Positions 1 through 9,361 of a DNA stretch of 64,000 bases are shown one piece after another. The notes under the pieces were generated by a model that saw only the letters and a program-made list of their open reading frames with translations, had not been told where the DNA came from and did not search any database. Location: contig NZ_OX638201.1 of assembly GCF_951805225.1 (NCBI RefSeq), positions 2,046,001-2,110,000 of the forward strand, in the 5' to 3' direction. The position numbers and the translations under genes are program-made. This DNA is from an uncultured Flavobacterium sp. (GTDB taxonomy: Bacteria > Bacteroidota > Bacteroidia > Flavobacteriales > Flavobacteriaceae). The first letter of the stretch is position 1. Each line of letters starts with the position of its first letter.

Positions 1-1806
1 TTCGTTTAAAATTCTCCATGAAACAGATGCCGATGGGAAATTTGCCCATTTATTATTGGTCATGAATTTTGAAGATCCATCACGTCTAAAAGTTCCTGTA
101 AAGTAATATTTACTATCGTAGTTATAAGAAAGACGGGAAATATAAGACATCAAAGAGTTTGACCAGCTGTTACCACTGCTATTACGGTTTTTAGTTGCTG
201 CGCTCAACTCTCTCATTAAATCAGAATTGTTTGGCACACCTTCTCCATAACCCCAAACCTCATTGCGATTGTACTCTTCCATTGTATTACCAATCATAAA
301 AGAGGCGTTGTGTTTCTCTGCAATTGTTTTAGTATAGGTAATCGTATTTTGCCATGTCCAATCTACATTGGTATTGTTTCTTCTTTCGACACTATTAATT
401 TCTGCTTTTTCGTGTGCGGCGTCAATTACAAAATCAGGTTTAAAAATGTCTTGTGTTTTATCTCCAACTTCGATAGAAGCTTGTGTACGAAGCACTAAAC
501 CTTTTATTGGTTCGTATTGTAAATAACCGTTTGTATTTAAGTTGTACTGATTAGTATAATCATCATAACGTTTTACGGCTGCAATAGGATTCCAAACATA
601 CGATGGAGAACGTGCATAAATGCTGTATTCGTTTTCTAATCCTGTAAGTTGATCTGCTGGTTTGTAAATTGGCGTAATTGGATCAATTTTATCAAAATCA
701 GCCCAGTTATTTGGTGCACCCCAAGTTTCGTAACGAGGATTCAACGTAATTCCGGCTTTGAATTTATCTGAGAATTTAAAATCATTTGCAATTCTCATGG
801 TAATTCTTTCCCAACCTCCTACTTCATAAATAGATTCTGAGTTATAATAATTCAAACTAACAGAGTAAGTATGTGTATCTGAACCTCCGCTAACTCCTAA
901 AGAAGCGTTAGTTACAGGCGAAGCTCTTTTGATTCCGGCATCCCACCAATCGGTTGTTTTTCCTCTATATTGAGAAGGATTTGGCAAATAATCAGCATAT
1001 CCCGAATTGTTGTACGCTTTGTTCATCATTGTGGCATAACCTTCGGCATCAGCCATATGATACGGATTATCCATCATTTGCATTCCTGAACTTAAGTCAA
1101 AATTGAATCTTGTTTTTCCTGCTTTACCTTTTTTAGTGGTAATCAAAATAACTCCATTAGAAGCACGAGAACCGTAAATAGCACTTGCAGACGCGTCTTT
1201 AAGAACTTCCATAGATTCTATTTCGTTACTGCTTAAGAAATTGATACTGGTTCCCATTGGGATTCCGTCAACCACATAAAGCGGATCTGTACTAAGATTT
1301 AGTGTAGAAATACCACGAATCAAAACTCTGGGTTGTGCTCCTGGACCTCCTTGCCCAGTAACCTGAACTCCGGAAACTTTTCCTTGCAAAGATTCTGTAA
1401 CGTTACCAACAGTCATGGTTTGAAGCTCTTTTCCTTTTATAGAAGAAATCGAACTGGTTACGTCGCTCTTTTTAACAGCGGCATATCCTACAACCACAAT
1501 TTCATCTAATGCCTGACTGGATTCCTGCATAATAACATTAATCTCTGTTTTGTCGCCAACAGGAACTATTTGATTGGTAAAACCAACAAATGAAAATTCG
1601 ATTTGAGCGTTTTTATTCGGAACACTAATTGTATAATTTCCGTCAAAATCACTTGCAGCTGTTGTCGCTGTGCCTTTCACAATTAGGTTAACTCCCGGAA
1701 TTGGCACATTGCCTTTGTCCTTAACAGTACCTTTTATTTTTATTTGTCCAAATGATACTGCGGTGCACATCAGGGCAATAAAAAATCCTATATATTTAAA
1801 TTTCAT
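1..1806 (-). CDS. SusC/RagA-type TonB-dependent outer-membrane receptor, 3' end cut by window edge
   Basis: This is the N-terminal 602 codons of a SusC-like glycan importer; the rest lies left of position 1. The start ATG is at 1806, read from the complement. Residues 1-20 form a signal peptide ending in VSFG. Residues 22-100 are a carboxypeptidase-regulatory-like domain (GTVKD..PIPGVN..). A TonB-box/plug junction with EIVVVGY sits near residues 102-108, and the plug domain contains YVVDG and SRASNGVILITTKKG. The beta-barrel begins after about residue 230. The gene lies 46 bp downstream of the SusE/F-like gene, so they are probably co-transcribed. A susD partner would be expected to the left of the window. 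The substrate cannot be read from the sequence; a pectic side chain is only a guess from the neighbours. Confidence 0.93.
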   Translation of the reverse strand, partial: MKFKYIGFFIALMCTAVSFGQIKIKGTVKDKGNVPIPGVNLIVKGTATTAASDFDGNYTISVPNKNAQIEFSFVGFTNQIVPVGDKTEINVIMQESSQALDEIVVVGYAAVKKSDVTSSISSIKGKELQTMTVGNVTESLQGKVSGVQVTGQGGPGAQPRVLIRGISTLNLSTDPLYVVDGIPMGTSINFLSSNEIESMEVLKDASASAIYGSRASNGVILITTKKGKAGKTRFNFDLSSGMQMMDNPYHMADAEGYATMMNKAYNNSGYADYLPNPSQYRGKTTDWWDAGIKRASPVTNASLGVSGGSDTHTYSVSLNYYNSESIYEVGGWERITMRIANDFKFSDKFKAGITLNPRYETWGAPNNWADFDKIDPITPIYKPADQLTGLENEYSIYARSPSYVWNPIAAVKRYDDYTNQYNLNTNGYLQYEPIKGLVLRTQASIEVGDKTQDIFKPDFVIDAAHEKAEINSVERRNNTNVDWTWQNTITYTKTIAEKHNASFMIGNTMEEYNRNEVWGYGEGVPNNSDLMRELSAATKNRNSSGNSWSNSLMSYISRLSYNYDSKYYFTGTFRRDGSSKFMTNNKWANFPSASVSWRILNE

Positions 1807-1852
1807 ATCAAGTTATTTTTTTAATTAAATGTTATAACTGGGTTACAACAAC

Positions 1853-3250
1853 TTATTTTTTTGTGATAAATACTCTTTCTAACTCTGTATCCAGCACTAC
1901 TTTGTACACTCCCGGAGCAGCAGGATATTTAGCATTTCCGTTTTCTCCCGGTGACATTGTACAAATACCATTTTTAATTAATCTCCATGACGGACTCCAC
2001 CATTGACCTGTAAAAGTCGCTTCTAATTGTCCTGTCAAAGTATATTCTCCCACTAATTGGTAAGGGTTGTTTGGGTTGTTTGCCAAGTGTAATCCTGTTT
2101 GAACCCATGCAGTCCACGTATCCCAATCTGCACCTTGAATTCCGCTACCACAAACACTTACGAAAGGTCTTCTTTGCGCTTCAACATCATGCCATAATCC
2201 GTTTGCAATATCTGCCCAAACTTTGCTTGCAGGCGTGTATTTTGTTGCAGTATATGTCAATGTATTTGGATTTACTTTTATGATATAATATCCTTTTGTA
2301 GGTAAAATAATTGGCGTTGAAGCAACATCATCAACTAAAGTTCCTGCTTCGTTCAAACCAAAACAATGTGGGGCAAAATCTGATTCCTGACCTAAGAAAT
2401 AAACTTCTTTATTGTCTTTGTCTGCATAATATTTGAATTCGAAATCTTGTCCGTTTTTCTCATGGAAATACATTGGAACTCCAACGACATCTGTCGTAAG
2501 ATTGGTTCCCTTTGGCTGATCGCATAAATAGATTGCAGGATATTCGTTTGTCGCAACTATATTTACATTTAAAGTTCCTGTATTTGGAATCGCAAATTTA
2601 TCTCTCGCCGTAATGGTTAATACATAATTTGCCGCGGTCACTGGCAATGTATACGTTTTATTGAAAGTATAAGATTGTGGCGCTCCTTGTAACTGAACCA
2701 TTTCATCAATTCCTAATTCAGCACATTTAACCTGAATATAATCAATACCAGAATCGTCATTAACTACAAAGTTTACCGGCATTTCTTTGCTTGTAGACAA
2801 TAAGATAACTGCTCCTTCTTTTGGCGTTATCATTGTTATTGCAGGCGCAGCAAATTCTCCGTCTAAACGTAAATTAATTTCTTCATTAACTGCGTTTCCG
2901 GAAACATCCGTAATGATTAGTTTTATTTTGAAGGCTTCAGAAGTTCCTCTGTTAGCAGGAATTTCAAAAAAATAACTCAAATCATACGATTTAAGTAAAG
3001 GATCTGTAGCAAATGAAATTACTTTATCCAGAGACAATTCAGGAATTTGAATTTGCACACTTTTTAATCCTAAATCATCAGCCAAAGCGGCTTTAATTTC
3101 AAATTTTCTACTTGGTGCGCCGTAAATTTCTTTTGTCGACACTACAACCGTAGGATTATCAGAACTTGGAAAATCTGATTCATTATTTTGGCATCCGGTT
3201 AAAAGGAGTCCAAAAAGGGTAAGAAAAAATAAAAATACATTTCTTTTCAT
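1853..3250 (-). CDS. SusE/SusF-like surface glycan-binding lipoprotein
   Basis: A 465-residue lipoprotein. Residues 1-20 are a type II signal peptide with lipobox LLTGC and Cys20 followed by QNNES, as in surface-exposed Bacteroidota lipoproteins. The body is beta-rich: two Ig-like repeats (about 30-130 and 135-235) precede a C-terminal part with GVYKVVLDTELERVFITKK, the ending typical of SusE/SusF-like proteins (DUF5016/DUF5121 style). The likely role is binding polysaccharide at the cell surface for the adjacent SusC. Its position first in the operon, before susC, is unusual; SusE/F genes normally follow susCD. No catalytic motif was seen. The family assignment rests on architecture and context, not on a signature residue. 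Confidence 0.75.
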   Translation of the reverse strand: MKRNVFLFFLTLFGLLLTGCQNNESDFPSSDNPTVVVSTKEIYGAPSRKFEIKAALADDLGLKSVQIQIPELSLDKVISFATDPLLKSYDLSYFFEIPANRGTSEAFKIKLIITDVSGNAVNEEINLRLDGEFAAPAITMITPKEGAVILLSTSKEMPVNFVVNDDSGIDYIQVKCAELGIDEMVQLQGAPQSYTFNKTYTLPVTAANYVLTITARDKFAIPNTGTLNVNIVATNEYPAIYLCDQPKGTNLTTDVVGVPMYFHEKNGQDFEFKYYADKDNKEVYFLGQESDFAPHCFGLNEAGTLVDDVASTPIILPTKGYYIIKVNPNTLTYTATKYTPASKVWADIANGLWHDVEAQRRPFVSVCGSGIQGADWDTWTAWVQTGLHLANNPNNPYQLVGEYTLTGQLEATFTGQWWSPSWRLIKNGICTMSPGENGNAKYPAAPGVYKVVLDTELERVFITKK

Positions 3251-3472
3251 TTCTTTGATTTTAAGGTTAGGTTAGTTAGTTATTTTGATAATCAGAAAAT
3301 GAGATCATTAGATAATTGGCCAGATTAATAATTTTCACATCTTCTATTTTTTATAATTCGACAACAAGAAATTGATCATCATAAATAATTATCTAATTGA
3401 CTAATTATCTCATTTTCTCATTCACTTTTTTCGAATTATTCCTCTCGTTGAAACATTCTTTGAAATCTATTT

Positions 3473-3500
3473 AAACCCGCAGCTTTTTCAACCGCGGGTT
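3473..3500. repeat. GC-rich hairpin in the leader of the SusE/F-like operon
   Basis: AAACCCGC at the left pairs with GCGGGTTT at the right across a T-rich loop. If transcription starts near the candidate promoter at 3638-3665, this hairpin lies in the untranslated leader. It could be an attenuator or a remnant of the dispersed AAACCCG repeat family. Confidence 0.5.
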
Positions 3501-3637
3501 TGATAAGTAATACGTAAAACCAACTCTTACTATCTTAGTTTTAAAGAAGGCTCAATTCTTTAAACAGATAAAAAACTTATCGTAAAATAAACACTTATAA
3601 CATACACAGTAATACAACTTAAATATTACTATAAGTG

Positions 3638-3693
3638 CAAAGTAATGTCGAGTTTCAACTTTCAAGGAGGGGTAAAATGGAAAAAAAAGGAGG
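3638..3693 (-). promoter_or_regulatory. Candidate HTCS-activated promoter with direct repeat
   Basis: On the minus strand TTACTTTG (3638-3645) matches the -7 consensus TAnnTTTG at 7 of 8 positions, and TTG at 3663-3665 is 17 bp upstream. Directly upstream are two AAGGAGG copies, at 3664-3670 and 3687-3693 on the plus strand, each followed by a similar AAAAT block. Spacing between them is 23 bp, about two helical turns, as expected for an AraC-type dimer. The promoter is about 390 bp before the start codon, so the leader would be long. Function is inferred only. Confidence 0.35.
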
Positions 3694-3795
3694 TCAAAAT
3701 CGTAATTAACTATTATTTTAGGTTAAAAATTACAGAGTGTAAAAAAATAACTGCTAATTTTTAAACAATATGCAATTATCTAATTTTATTAATTA

Positions 3796-3823
3796 TTGAT
3801 TGTTAGTTGTTAATTATTGATTG
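3796..3823. repeat. Four degenerate heptamers (TTRRTTG)
   Basis: Consecutive 7-mers TTGATTG, TTAGTTG, TTAATTA and TTGATTG. The complement is the CAAYYAA unit that is repeated six times at 48490-48531. Confidence 0.6.
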
Positions 3824-3847
3824 CGAAATGACGTTTGTTACGACATC

Positions 3848-3874
3848 TTTGTCAAAGTTTAAAACTTTGACAAA
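3848..3874. repeat. Inverted repeat TTTGTCAAAGTTT
   Basis: Thirteen-base arms at 3848-3860 and 3862-3874 pair perfectly around one base. A near-identical hairpin is at 47451-47479, so this is a dispersed element, possibly acting as a terminator. Confidence 0.6.
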
Positions 3875-3918
3875 AATAAAACTCATGAAACTCTACAAAG
3901 TAAACACGCTATTTGTCA

Positions 3919-3995
3919 TTGCGAGGAACGAAGCAACCACACTAATAAAAATCACGAATTGTATTCAGCAAATGAGATTGCTTCGTTCCTAGCAA
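3919..3995. repeat. MITE-like inverted-repeat element
   Basis: The left arm TTGCGAGGAACGAAGCAA (3919-3936) pairs with the right arm at 3978-3995 at 17 of 18 positions. The inside has no open frame. The arm shares CGAGGAACGA and the flanking GTCATT with the larger element at 58580-58677, so both belong to one dispersed family. Confidence 0.65.
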
Positions 3996-4083
3996 AGACC
4001 AATCTTTGTCAAATTACTTGTGTGTCCTTCGACTTCGCTCAGGATGACAAAATTGTACTCAAATCAATCACAATAAGAACTTT

Positions 4084-7000
4084 TTATTTGATAATATTCA
4101 AATCTGCGTTGAACGAGCTTTTATATTTTTTAATGTATTCTGAAGGCGTCATTCCAAATAATTTTACAAATTGCTGTCTGAAATATTTTGGATCTTCAAA
4201 ACCAACTTCGGCACTTGCCTGAGTGATATTAATATCTTCAGTGAGCATTAACATCGCGGCTCTTCGAATCCGAACAGAACGTATAAAAGCATTTAAGGTC
4301 TGTCCTGAAATGATTTTAATTTTTGTGTAAAGTGTTCTGTGGCTCATCCCCATTTCGAGTGCGAAATTTTTGATCGTGAAATCTCTTTTGTGAATGTTGG
4401 CTTCTACAATATCAATACATTTCTTGAGGATTTCCTGATATTCTACCGGAACCTTTTGCGTGTTTTCTTTTAATGTGATACTATCCAGGAAATAAGTTCT
4501 AAGATTACTGCGATTTCTCAGCAACGATTCTACACGCGCCACGAGTATATCATCATCAAATGGTTTTGTGATATAATCATCGGCTCCATCACTGATTCCC
4601 TGCAAATGTGTTTCAGGATTTTTTGATGCCGTTAATAAGATTACCGGAATGTGAGACAAGGCGGGATTTTCTTTTATTTTTCGGCACAACTCAAGACCGT
4701 CCATTTCTTCCATCGTAATATCACTTATTACCAAATCCGGCATGTGTTTTTTGGTCAGCTTCAAACCTTCTTCTCCATTTTCGGCACTATAAACAATATA
4801 GTTTTCTGAAAATAATTTGATGAGATATGCTCTGATTTCAGCATTATCATCAATTATTAAAACAGTGCGTTTGTCCGTAAGCATTATTCTTTGGAAATCA
4901 TTTTCTGAAACCGAAGTATTAGAAAATGAATTATTCTCTTCGATTTCATCCACAATCAATTCATTAAACAATTGACTTCTTTGCGGAATTTCTGTCGTAA
5001 TTTCTACATCTTCAAAATGACTGTTTCCTTTTAGAAACGTGAGTTTAAAAATACTTCCTTTTCCTATTTCACTTGAACAGCTTACAAAACCTTTGTGTTT
5101 GTCTACAAAATATTTTACGATATAAAGTCCAATTCCAAAACCTGTTCCTACAGAAACTTTTGAGTTGATTTGTTTGAATTTTTCAAAAATAACATCAATA
5201 TCCTTTTTATCAATTCCGTCGCCACTATCTGCAATTTCAAGGATTACTTCACGATCATTCTCATTGAGATTAAGGTTAATCGTTCCGCCAATTGGTGTGT
5301 ACTTAAAAGCATTCGACATTAAATTGAATAATGAGATTTCGATTTTTTCATAATCGCCTATAATTTCAATTTCATGATCGGGAATATTAAAATTGTAATG
5401 AATACTTTTTTCTTTTGCCTGATTGACAAAACATTGATACACTTCGTTGCATAAATTATTGACATTGATGGTCGATAATCTAAGCGAATCTGCGTCGTTT
5501 TCAGCTTTTCTAAAAAGCAATAACTGATCTACAAGACTCAAAAGTCGGCGTGCATTTCTATGCGCAATTGCCAAATCACTCCCTGAAGATCCATTTTGAA
5601 CACTTTCCTTCTGAACCGCTTTTTTCAATGGATTTATAATTAGCGAAAGCGGCGTGCGAAATTCATGCGAGATATAAGTAAACATTGACGATTGTTTTTC
5701 GGCAATTTCCTTTTCTTTCTTACTTTCCAGTTCCGCAATTTTAACCTTGTACTTTAGTTTTTCTTTATTTTTATGGTATTCCAAATAAGCAAAAATACTG
5801 GCAATACCGGCTAATAAATATAAAGCATATGCCCACCACGTTCTGTACCAAGGCGGCAAAACGTTTATGATAATCAAGCTTTCGTCTTTGTTCCAACCGC
5901 CTTTAAAATTGGTTGTTTTCACTTTAAAAGTATATTTTCCTTCGGGTAATCTCGAATAATTTGCTTTTCGGGCCTGACCCACAAAATTCCATTGTTCGTC
6001 CCAACCTTCAAGGAAATAAGCATAATTTATTTTGTCGGCATTATTGTAGTCGAGCGCAACAAATTCCAGCGATAATGTGGTTTGATCAAAAGGCAAATTA
6101 ACTACTTTGACCTTATTGGAATCCCATTCAGAAATCAAATCTGTTTTGTTTTCTTCAATGGGCTGATTGTTTACATAAAAATCTGTCAATAAAAGATTAT
6201 TCTGCTGATTATATCCTTTAATTGCTTCCGGAAAAAAGATATTAAAACCGTTAATTCCGCCAAATAAAAACTCTCCGGTAGACAATTTAATTCCGGCATT
6301 AAAACTAAACTGATTGCTCTGAAGCCCATCGTTTACCGAGAAATTCCTAAAAGTTTTTTGCTTTTTATCAAATCTGCAAATACCATTATAAGTGCTCATC
6401 CAGAGATTGCCTTCTTTATCTTCGAGCAATCTTAAAATCGTGTTCGAAGGCAAACCATCGTCTGTAGTCAATCTCTTGAAGGTATTTGTTTTTCGGTCAA
6501 ATAACAACAAACCACCTTCCTGAGTTCCTAACCAGAGATTCTTGTCTTTGTCTTCATGAATACATCTTACAGGATTTCCAATGGTTATTTTATTGATTTT
6601 TTTTGTTGCTTTTTCTATAGAAAACAAGGAAGTATAATTTCCGCCCCACAGTTTACCATCGCTGGTTTGAGTGAGACATTGCAAATTTGTGATTGATTTA
6701 TTAAAAAGCTCAAAATTATTCGCCGTTTTATTGAACAGGTATAATGAACCTTCGTTTGTGGCACTTGCCCAAATATTGGATTTAGTATCTTTGTAAACAA
6801 ACCAAATGTTCTTTTCGGTTTGTTTTGTAAACGGATTATAACAAGAATAATGCGTAACGGTATTAGTCTTTGGATTTATTTTATTTACGCCACCAGCCCA
6901 AGTCGACAACCAGATTTCATTATTATTGTCTCTGATTATTCCTGTAATAAAACTGCTTGAAAGCTTGTTACTGTAATTAATATAGGTATTATTTTTTCTA

Positions 7001-8172
7001 TTCCAATATTTTAATCCAGCGCCGTCTGTACCAACCCAAAGATTATTTTTCTCGTCTTCGCAGAAAGATAAAATAAAATTTTCAGCAGGATCATTGGAGT
7101 TGTATCTAATATTTTTAAAATATTTTGGCGTATTACTCAACATGCTAATTCCGCCACGTAAAGTACCAAACCATTTGTTTCCTGTTTTATCTTCGTACAA
7201 ACTCCAAACCGAATTACTTTTGACCAGATTATTGTCTTTTACCGTATTTGATGAAATTGCTTTTTTGTTTGTTCCAATAACTTTGTAAATTCCACAACCA
7301 TCTGTTGTAATCCAAACGTCTTTTTTCTTATCGACAAGAATGTCTGTGACACTGCATTTGCTCATGAAATAATTTTCTGAAAGAGTTCCTGATTGTGTAT
7401 TAAATAAAAAAAGTCCTTCGTCTGTTCCCAGCCAAAGATTTCCGTCAAAAGTGCGTTTCATAGCTTTTACTTCTATCGAAAGCGGAAAAACAACGTTTAA
7501 ATTTTTTGTTTTATAATCGAAACTGCAAACACCAACGTTTCTGACATAAACCCAGGAATGTGCTTTTTTCTTGTCGTCCTGAATTGCTATCGCATCATAA
7601 TTATCAATGTTTGCTTTATTTTCTTTCGCTTTAAGCGGAATATGTTTGCCGACTAATGATCCGTTTTCAAAACTTAATAAGCCTAAATTTTGGGAAGCCA
7701 CCAAAACCATATTATGGGAAATAGCACTGGTTTGATGAATAATATCTTTTAAATATTGCGGTTTTTTATTTGAAACGACATACTCAACGGGACGAAATGT
7801 AGCATTGGTTTTATTGTAAATACAAATACCATTAGTTCCTCCAACCCAAATATTGTTTCTCGAATCGCCTTCAATATCATAAATCGTATTGAATAACAAG
7901 GAATTTTTGTCGTTGATTCTATTGCGATACACTTTAAAATTGTAACCGTCATAACGATTTAATCCATCATAGGTTCCAAACCATAAATAACCGTCGCTAT
8001 CCTGAAATATAGTTGTTACAGAATTGTTCGACAAACCATCTGATATATCCAGAAACTTAATAGGATTATCTTGTGCATGAACTGCGCGTGTAAAACCAAA
8101 TAATAGTAGAAAATTGAGGATGAAATACTTCAAAATAAGGTGGTGTTTTTTGGTTTGGTGTAAAAAGCACAA
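4084..8172 (-). CDS. Hybrid two-component system sensor kinase/response regulator (HTCS)
   Basis: A 1362-residue one-protein sensory system. After an N-terminal signal region ending ..RAVHA come many two-component-regulator propeller repeats (recurring LWxGT and DGL..), forming the periplasmic sensor to about residue 690. Next are a Y_Y_Y domain (about 700-770) and one transmembrane segment (about 778-800). The cytoplasmic half has a HisKA box SHEFRTPLS with the phosphoacceptor His near 833, an HATPase with N-box NLMSNAFKY and G-boxes DSGDGI and GTGFGIGL, a receiver with LIIDD and phosphoacceptor Asp in VISDITMEE near 1149, and a C-terminal AraC HTH (about 1265-1355). Such proteins bind an oligosaccharide and switch on the adjacent PUL; here that is most likely the SusE/F-susC operon just downstream. 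All key catalytic motifs are present. The first few codons of the start are uncertain. Confidence 0.95.
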   Translation of the reverse strand: MCFLHQTKKHHLILKYFILNFLLLFGFTRAVHAQDNPIKFLDISDGLSNNSVTTIFQDSDGYLWFGTYDGLNRYDGYNFKVYRNRINDKNSLLFNTIYDIEGDSRNNIWVGGTNGICIYNKTNATFRPVEYVVSNKKPQYLKDIIHQTSAISHNMVLVASQNLGLLSFENGSLVGKHIPLKAKENKANIDNYDAIAIQDDKKKAHSWVYVRNVGVCSFDYKTKNLNVVFPLSIEVKAMKRTFDGNLWLGTDEGLFLFNTQSGTLSENYFMSKCSVTDILVDKKKDVWITTDGCGIYKVIGTNKKAISSNTVKDNNLVKSNSVWSLYEDKTGNKWFGTLRGGISMLSNTPKYFKNIRYNSNDPAENFILSFCEDEKNNLWVGTDGAGLKYWNRKNNTYINYSNKLSSSFITGIIRDNNNEIWLSTWAGGVNKINPKTNTVTHYSCYNPFTKQTEKNIWFVYKDTKSNIWASATNEGSLYLFNKTANNFELFNKSITNLQCLTQTSDGKLWGGNYTSLFSIEKATKKINKITIGNPVRCIHEDKDKNLWLGTQEGGLLLFDRKTNTFKRLTTDDGLPSNTILRLLEDKEGNLWMSTYNGICRFDKKQKTFRNFSVNDGLQSNQFSFNAGIKLSTGEFLFGGINGFNIFFPEAIKGYNQQNNLLLTDFYVNNQPIEENKTDLISEWDSNKVKVVNLPFDQTTLSLEFVALDYNNADKINYAYFLEGWDEQWNFVGQARKANYSRLPEGKYTFKVKTTNFKGGWNKDESLIIINVLPPWYRTWWAYALYLLAGIASIFAYLEYHKNKEKLKYKVKIAELESKKEKEIAEKQSSMFTYISHEFRTPLSLIINPLKKAVQKESVQNGSSGSDLAIAHRNARRLLSLVDQLLLFRKAENDADSLRLSTINVNNLCNEVYQCFVNQAKEKSIHYNFNIPDHEIEIIGDYEKIEISLFNLMSNAFKYTPIGGTINLNLNENDREVILEIADSGDGIDKKDIDVIFEKFKQINSKVSVGTGFGIGLYIVKYFVDKHKGFVSCSSEIGKGSIFKLTFLKGNSHFEDVEITTEIPQRSQLFNELIVDEIEENNSFSNTSVSENDFQRIMLTDKRTVLIIDDNAEIRAYLIKLFSENYIVYSAENGEEGLKLTKKHMPDLVISDITMEEMDGLELCRKIKENPALSHIPVILLTASKNPETHLQGISDGADDYITKPFDDDILVARVESLLRNRSNLRTYFLDSITLKENTQKVPVEYQEILKKCIDIVEANIHKRDFTIKNFALEMGMSHRTLYTKIKIISGQTLNAFIRSVRIRRAAMLMLTEDINITQASAEVGFEDPKYFRQQFVKLFGMTPSEYIKKYKSSFNADLNIIK

Positions 8173-8292
8173 TTATAAGCTAATTTTGTATATATTTCAC
8201 AAGAAAAGGGAAACAAAATTCACATATACTCCTTTATTTATAAGACTTTTTCCTTATTTCGTATTTTTAGTAAACCAATCCCTATAAATAAT

Positions 8293-8329
8293 AATTCCGT
8301 TCAAAATCAAATTAATTTTAAACGGAATT
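8293..8329. repeat. AT-rich inverted repeat upstream of HTCS
   Basis: AATTCCGTT (8293-8301) pairs with AACGGAATT (8321-8329). It lies between the HTCS start and the terminator at 8393; role unknown. Confidence 0.4.
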
Positions 8330-8392
8330 ATATAAAAGTGGTTTGCAAATTATCTCAAAAACAGAAAAGTGATTTCGTTTAAGACAAGGCAT

Positions 8393-8424
8393 AAAAAAAC
8401 CTCGCTTTATTCAAGCGAGGTTTT
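8393..8424 (-). terminator. Rho-independent terminator of the histone-like gene
   Basis: AAACCTCGCTT and AAGCGAGGTTT form an 11-bp stem with a short TATTC loop. On the minus strand it is followed by a run of seven Ts. It starts 17 bp past the stop codon at 8441, and the symmetric T-rich ends mean it may work in both directions. Confidence 0.85.
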
Positions 8425-8440
8425 ATTCTGAATACAAATA

Positions 8441-8617
8441 TTATTTTTTTGATTCTTCGATAGAAACTTTTCTAAACTCTTTTAAAAGTTTTTCAATTTC
8501 CAAAGTTGATTTACGTGCTCTTGGTCCAGCAGCTTTAACACCTTTTTCAGTTAAAGATTCAGCTTCTGCTTTGAATGTTTCGATTTCGGCGTTGATTTTT
8601 ACTAATAGATCTTTCAT
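8441..8617 (-). CDS. Histone H1-like small protein
   Basis: A 58-residue, Lys- and Glu-rich helical protein beginning MKDLLVKINAE and containing GVKAAGPRARKSTLEIEKLL. This is the small protein common in Flavobacteria and annotated as histone H1 (Hc1-like), probably DNA-binding. The frame stays open upstream for 30 more codons, but I reject that start. A promoter with -7 box TATTTTTG at 8642-8649 and TTG 19 bp further up places transcription start near 8635, inside that extension. The gene stands alone with its own promoter and terminator. Confidence 0.85.
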   Translation of the reverse strand: MKDLLVKINAEIETFKAEAESLTEKGVKAAGPRARKSTLEIEKLLKEFRKVSIEESKK

Positions 8618-8641
8618 GCTTATACTTATTAAATTAAGTGG

Positions 8642-8671
8642 CAAAAATAAAATTTTAGGCGGTAGTTTCAA
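8642..8671 (-). promoter_or_regulatory. Promoter of the histone-like gene
   Basis: Read on the minus strand: TATTTTTG (8642-8649) fits TAnnTTTG exactly, and TTG at 8669-8671 is 19 bp upstream. It sits 25 bp before the ATG at 8617. Confidence 0.65.
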
Positions 8672-8848
8672 CATATTTGATGTTAAATTTATCCCACTTT
8701 TAGGCACTTGAGCAAAGATTTGTCACAATCTGGAGAATTAAAAACATAACACTCTATTTGCTAAATACTTACAAAAAACATTCTTTTACAGAGTACTGTT
8801 TTTAAAATGAAATAAACACCTTTTAGAGGGACAGAGTGCCATTTTTGC

Positions 8849-8889
8849 AAAAAAAAAGTGCAGGATATAGAACAACATATACCCTGCAC
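8849..8889 (-). terminator. Terminator of the 9736-8941 gene pair
   Basis: GTGCAGG (8858 onward) pairs with CCTGCAC (8883-8889), with AT pairs towards the loop. On the minus strand it is followed by about nine Ts. Confidence 0.75.
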
Positions 8890-8940
8890 AAACATTTTCT
8901 AATCCTGACGAATAGAAAATATAAAAAAACACACTAACTA

Positions 8941-9342
8941 CTACATTAAAAAATACACTGCTTTGTCATAATTGGTAAATTTAGTTTTTAGAGAACTTAA
9001 ATTTTGAGAAATTACTCGCGGTGTTGTTGGTATTGCAAAATTTGCTTTTTCTTTAAAATACGATTTTAAATCCTTTATGATTTCGGCTTTATTATTAGAA
9101 CCGTCAATCATGATTAAACTTTTAAGATCATTTAAAAAGGTTAAACTTGTATATAATTGTTTATTGAATAGGCATACTAAGATGTTTGTACCTTTTTTAT
9201 CCAATTTTAGAAAATCAAGAAATTCAGTCTTATTATAGACTACATAAATACAACGATCAAAATCTAAAACTTCATTTTCATTGACAGTTGAAAATGAGTT
9301 TTCATAAAAATCAAATTCATCTTTGAATGTTCTTTTAAACAT
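8941..9342 (-). CDS. Hypothetical protein
   Basis: A 133-residue protein that I do not recognise. It has no signal peptide or membrane segment. It looks alpha/beta, with a beta strand TNILVCLFN near residues 53-61, and ends in FLM. It starts 19 bp after the stop of the collagen-like gene and is followed by a terminator, so the two probably form an operon. Codon use is as AT-rich as the surroundings. Confidence 0.6.
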   Translation of the reverse strand: MFKRTFKDEFDFYENSFSTVNENEVLDFDRCIYVVYNKTEFLDFLKLDKKGTNILVCLFNKQLYTSLTFLNDLKSLIMIDGSNNKAEIIKDLKSYFKEKANFAIPTTPRVISQNLSSLKTKFTNYDKAVYFLM

Positions 9343-9361
9343 TTTTAAAAATGTTCCCTGA

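Larger units (their letters stand above)
3251..4083. other. 833-bp spacer between HTCS and SusE/F-like gene
   Basis: No credible gene; short open frames here run through repeats. From left to right it holds a GC-rich hairpin at 3473-3500 (AAACCCGC/GCGGGTTT), a candidate minus-strand promoter at 3638-3665 with an adjacent AAGGAGG direct repeat, four CAAYYAA-type heptamers at 3796-3823, a TTTGTCAAAGTTT hairpin at 3848-3874, and an inverted-repeat element at 3919-3995. After that comes a common repeat fragment reading CCTTCGACTTCGCTCAGGAT at about 4028-4047. Confidence 0.7.
8618..8940. other. 323-bp spacer with promoter and terminator
   Basis: It holds the promoter of the histone-like gene (8642-8671) on the left and the terminator of the 8941-9736 pair (8849-8889) on the right. 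I see nothing else recognisable between them. Confidence 0.6.

Noticed and set aside
3919..3995. Insertion sequence
   Set aside because: Only inverted ends are present; there is no transposase or remnant within or beside it.
8441..8707. 88-residue version of the histone-like protein
   Set aside because: The extra N-terminus crosses the promoter at 8642-8671, and family members begin at MKDLL.
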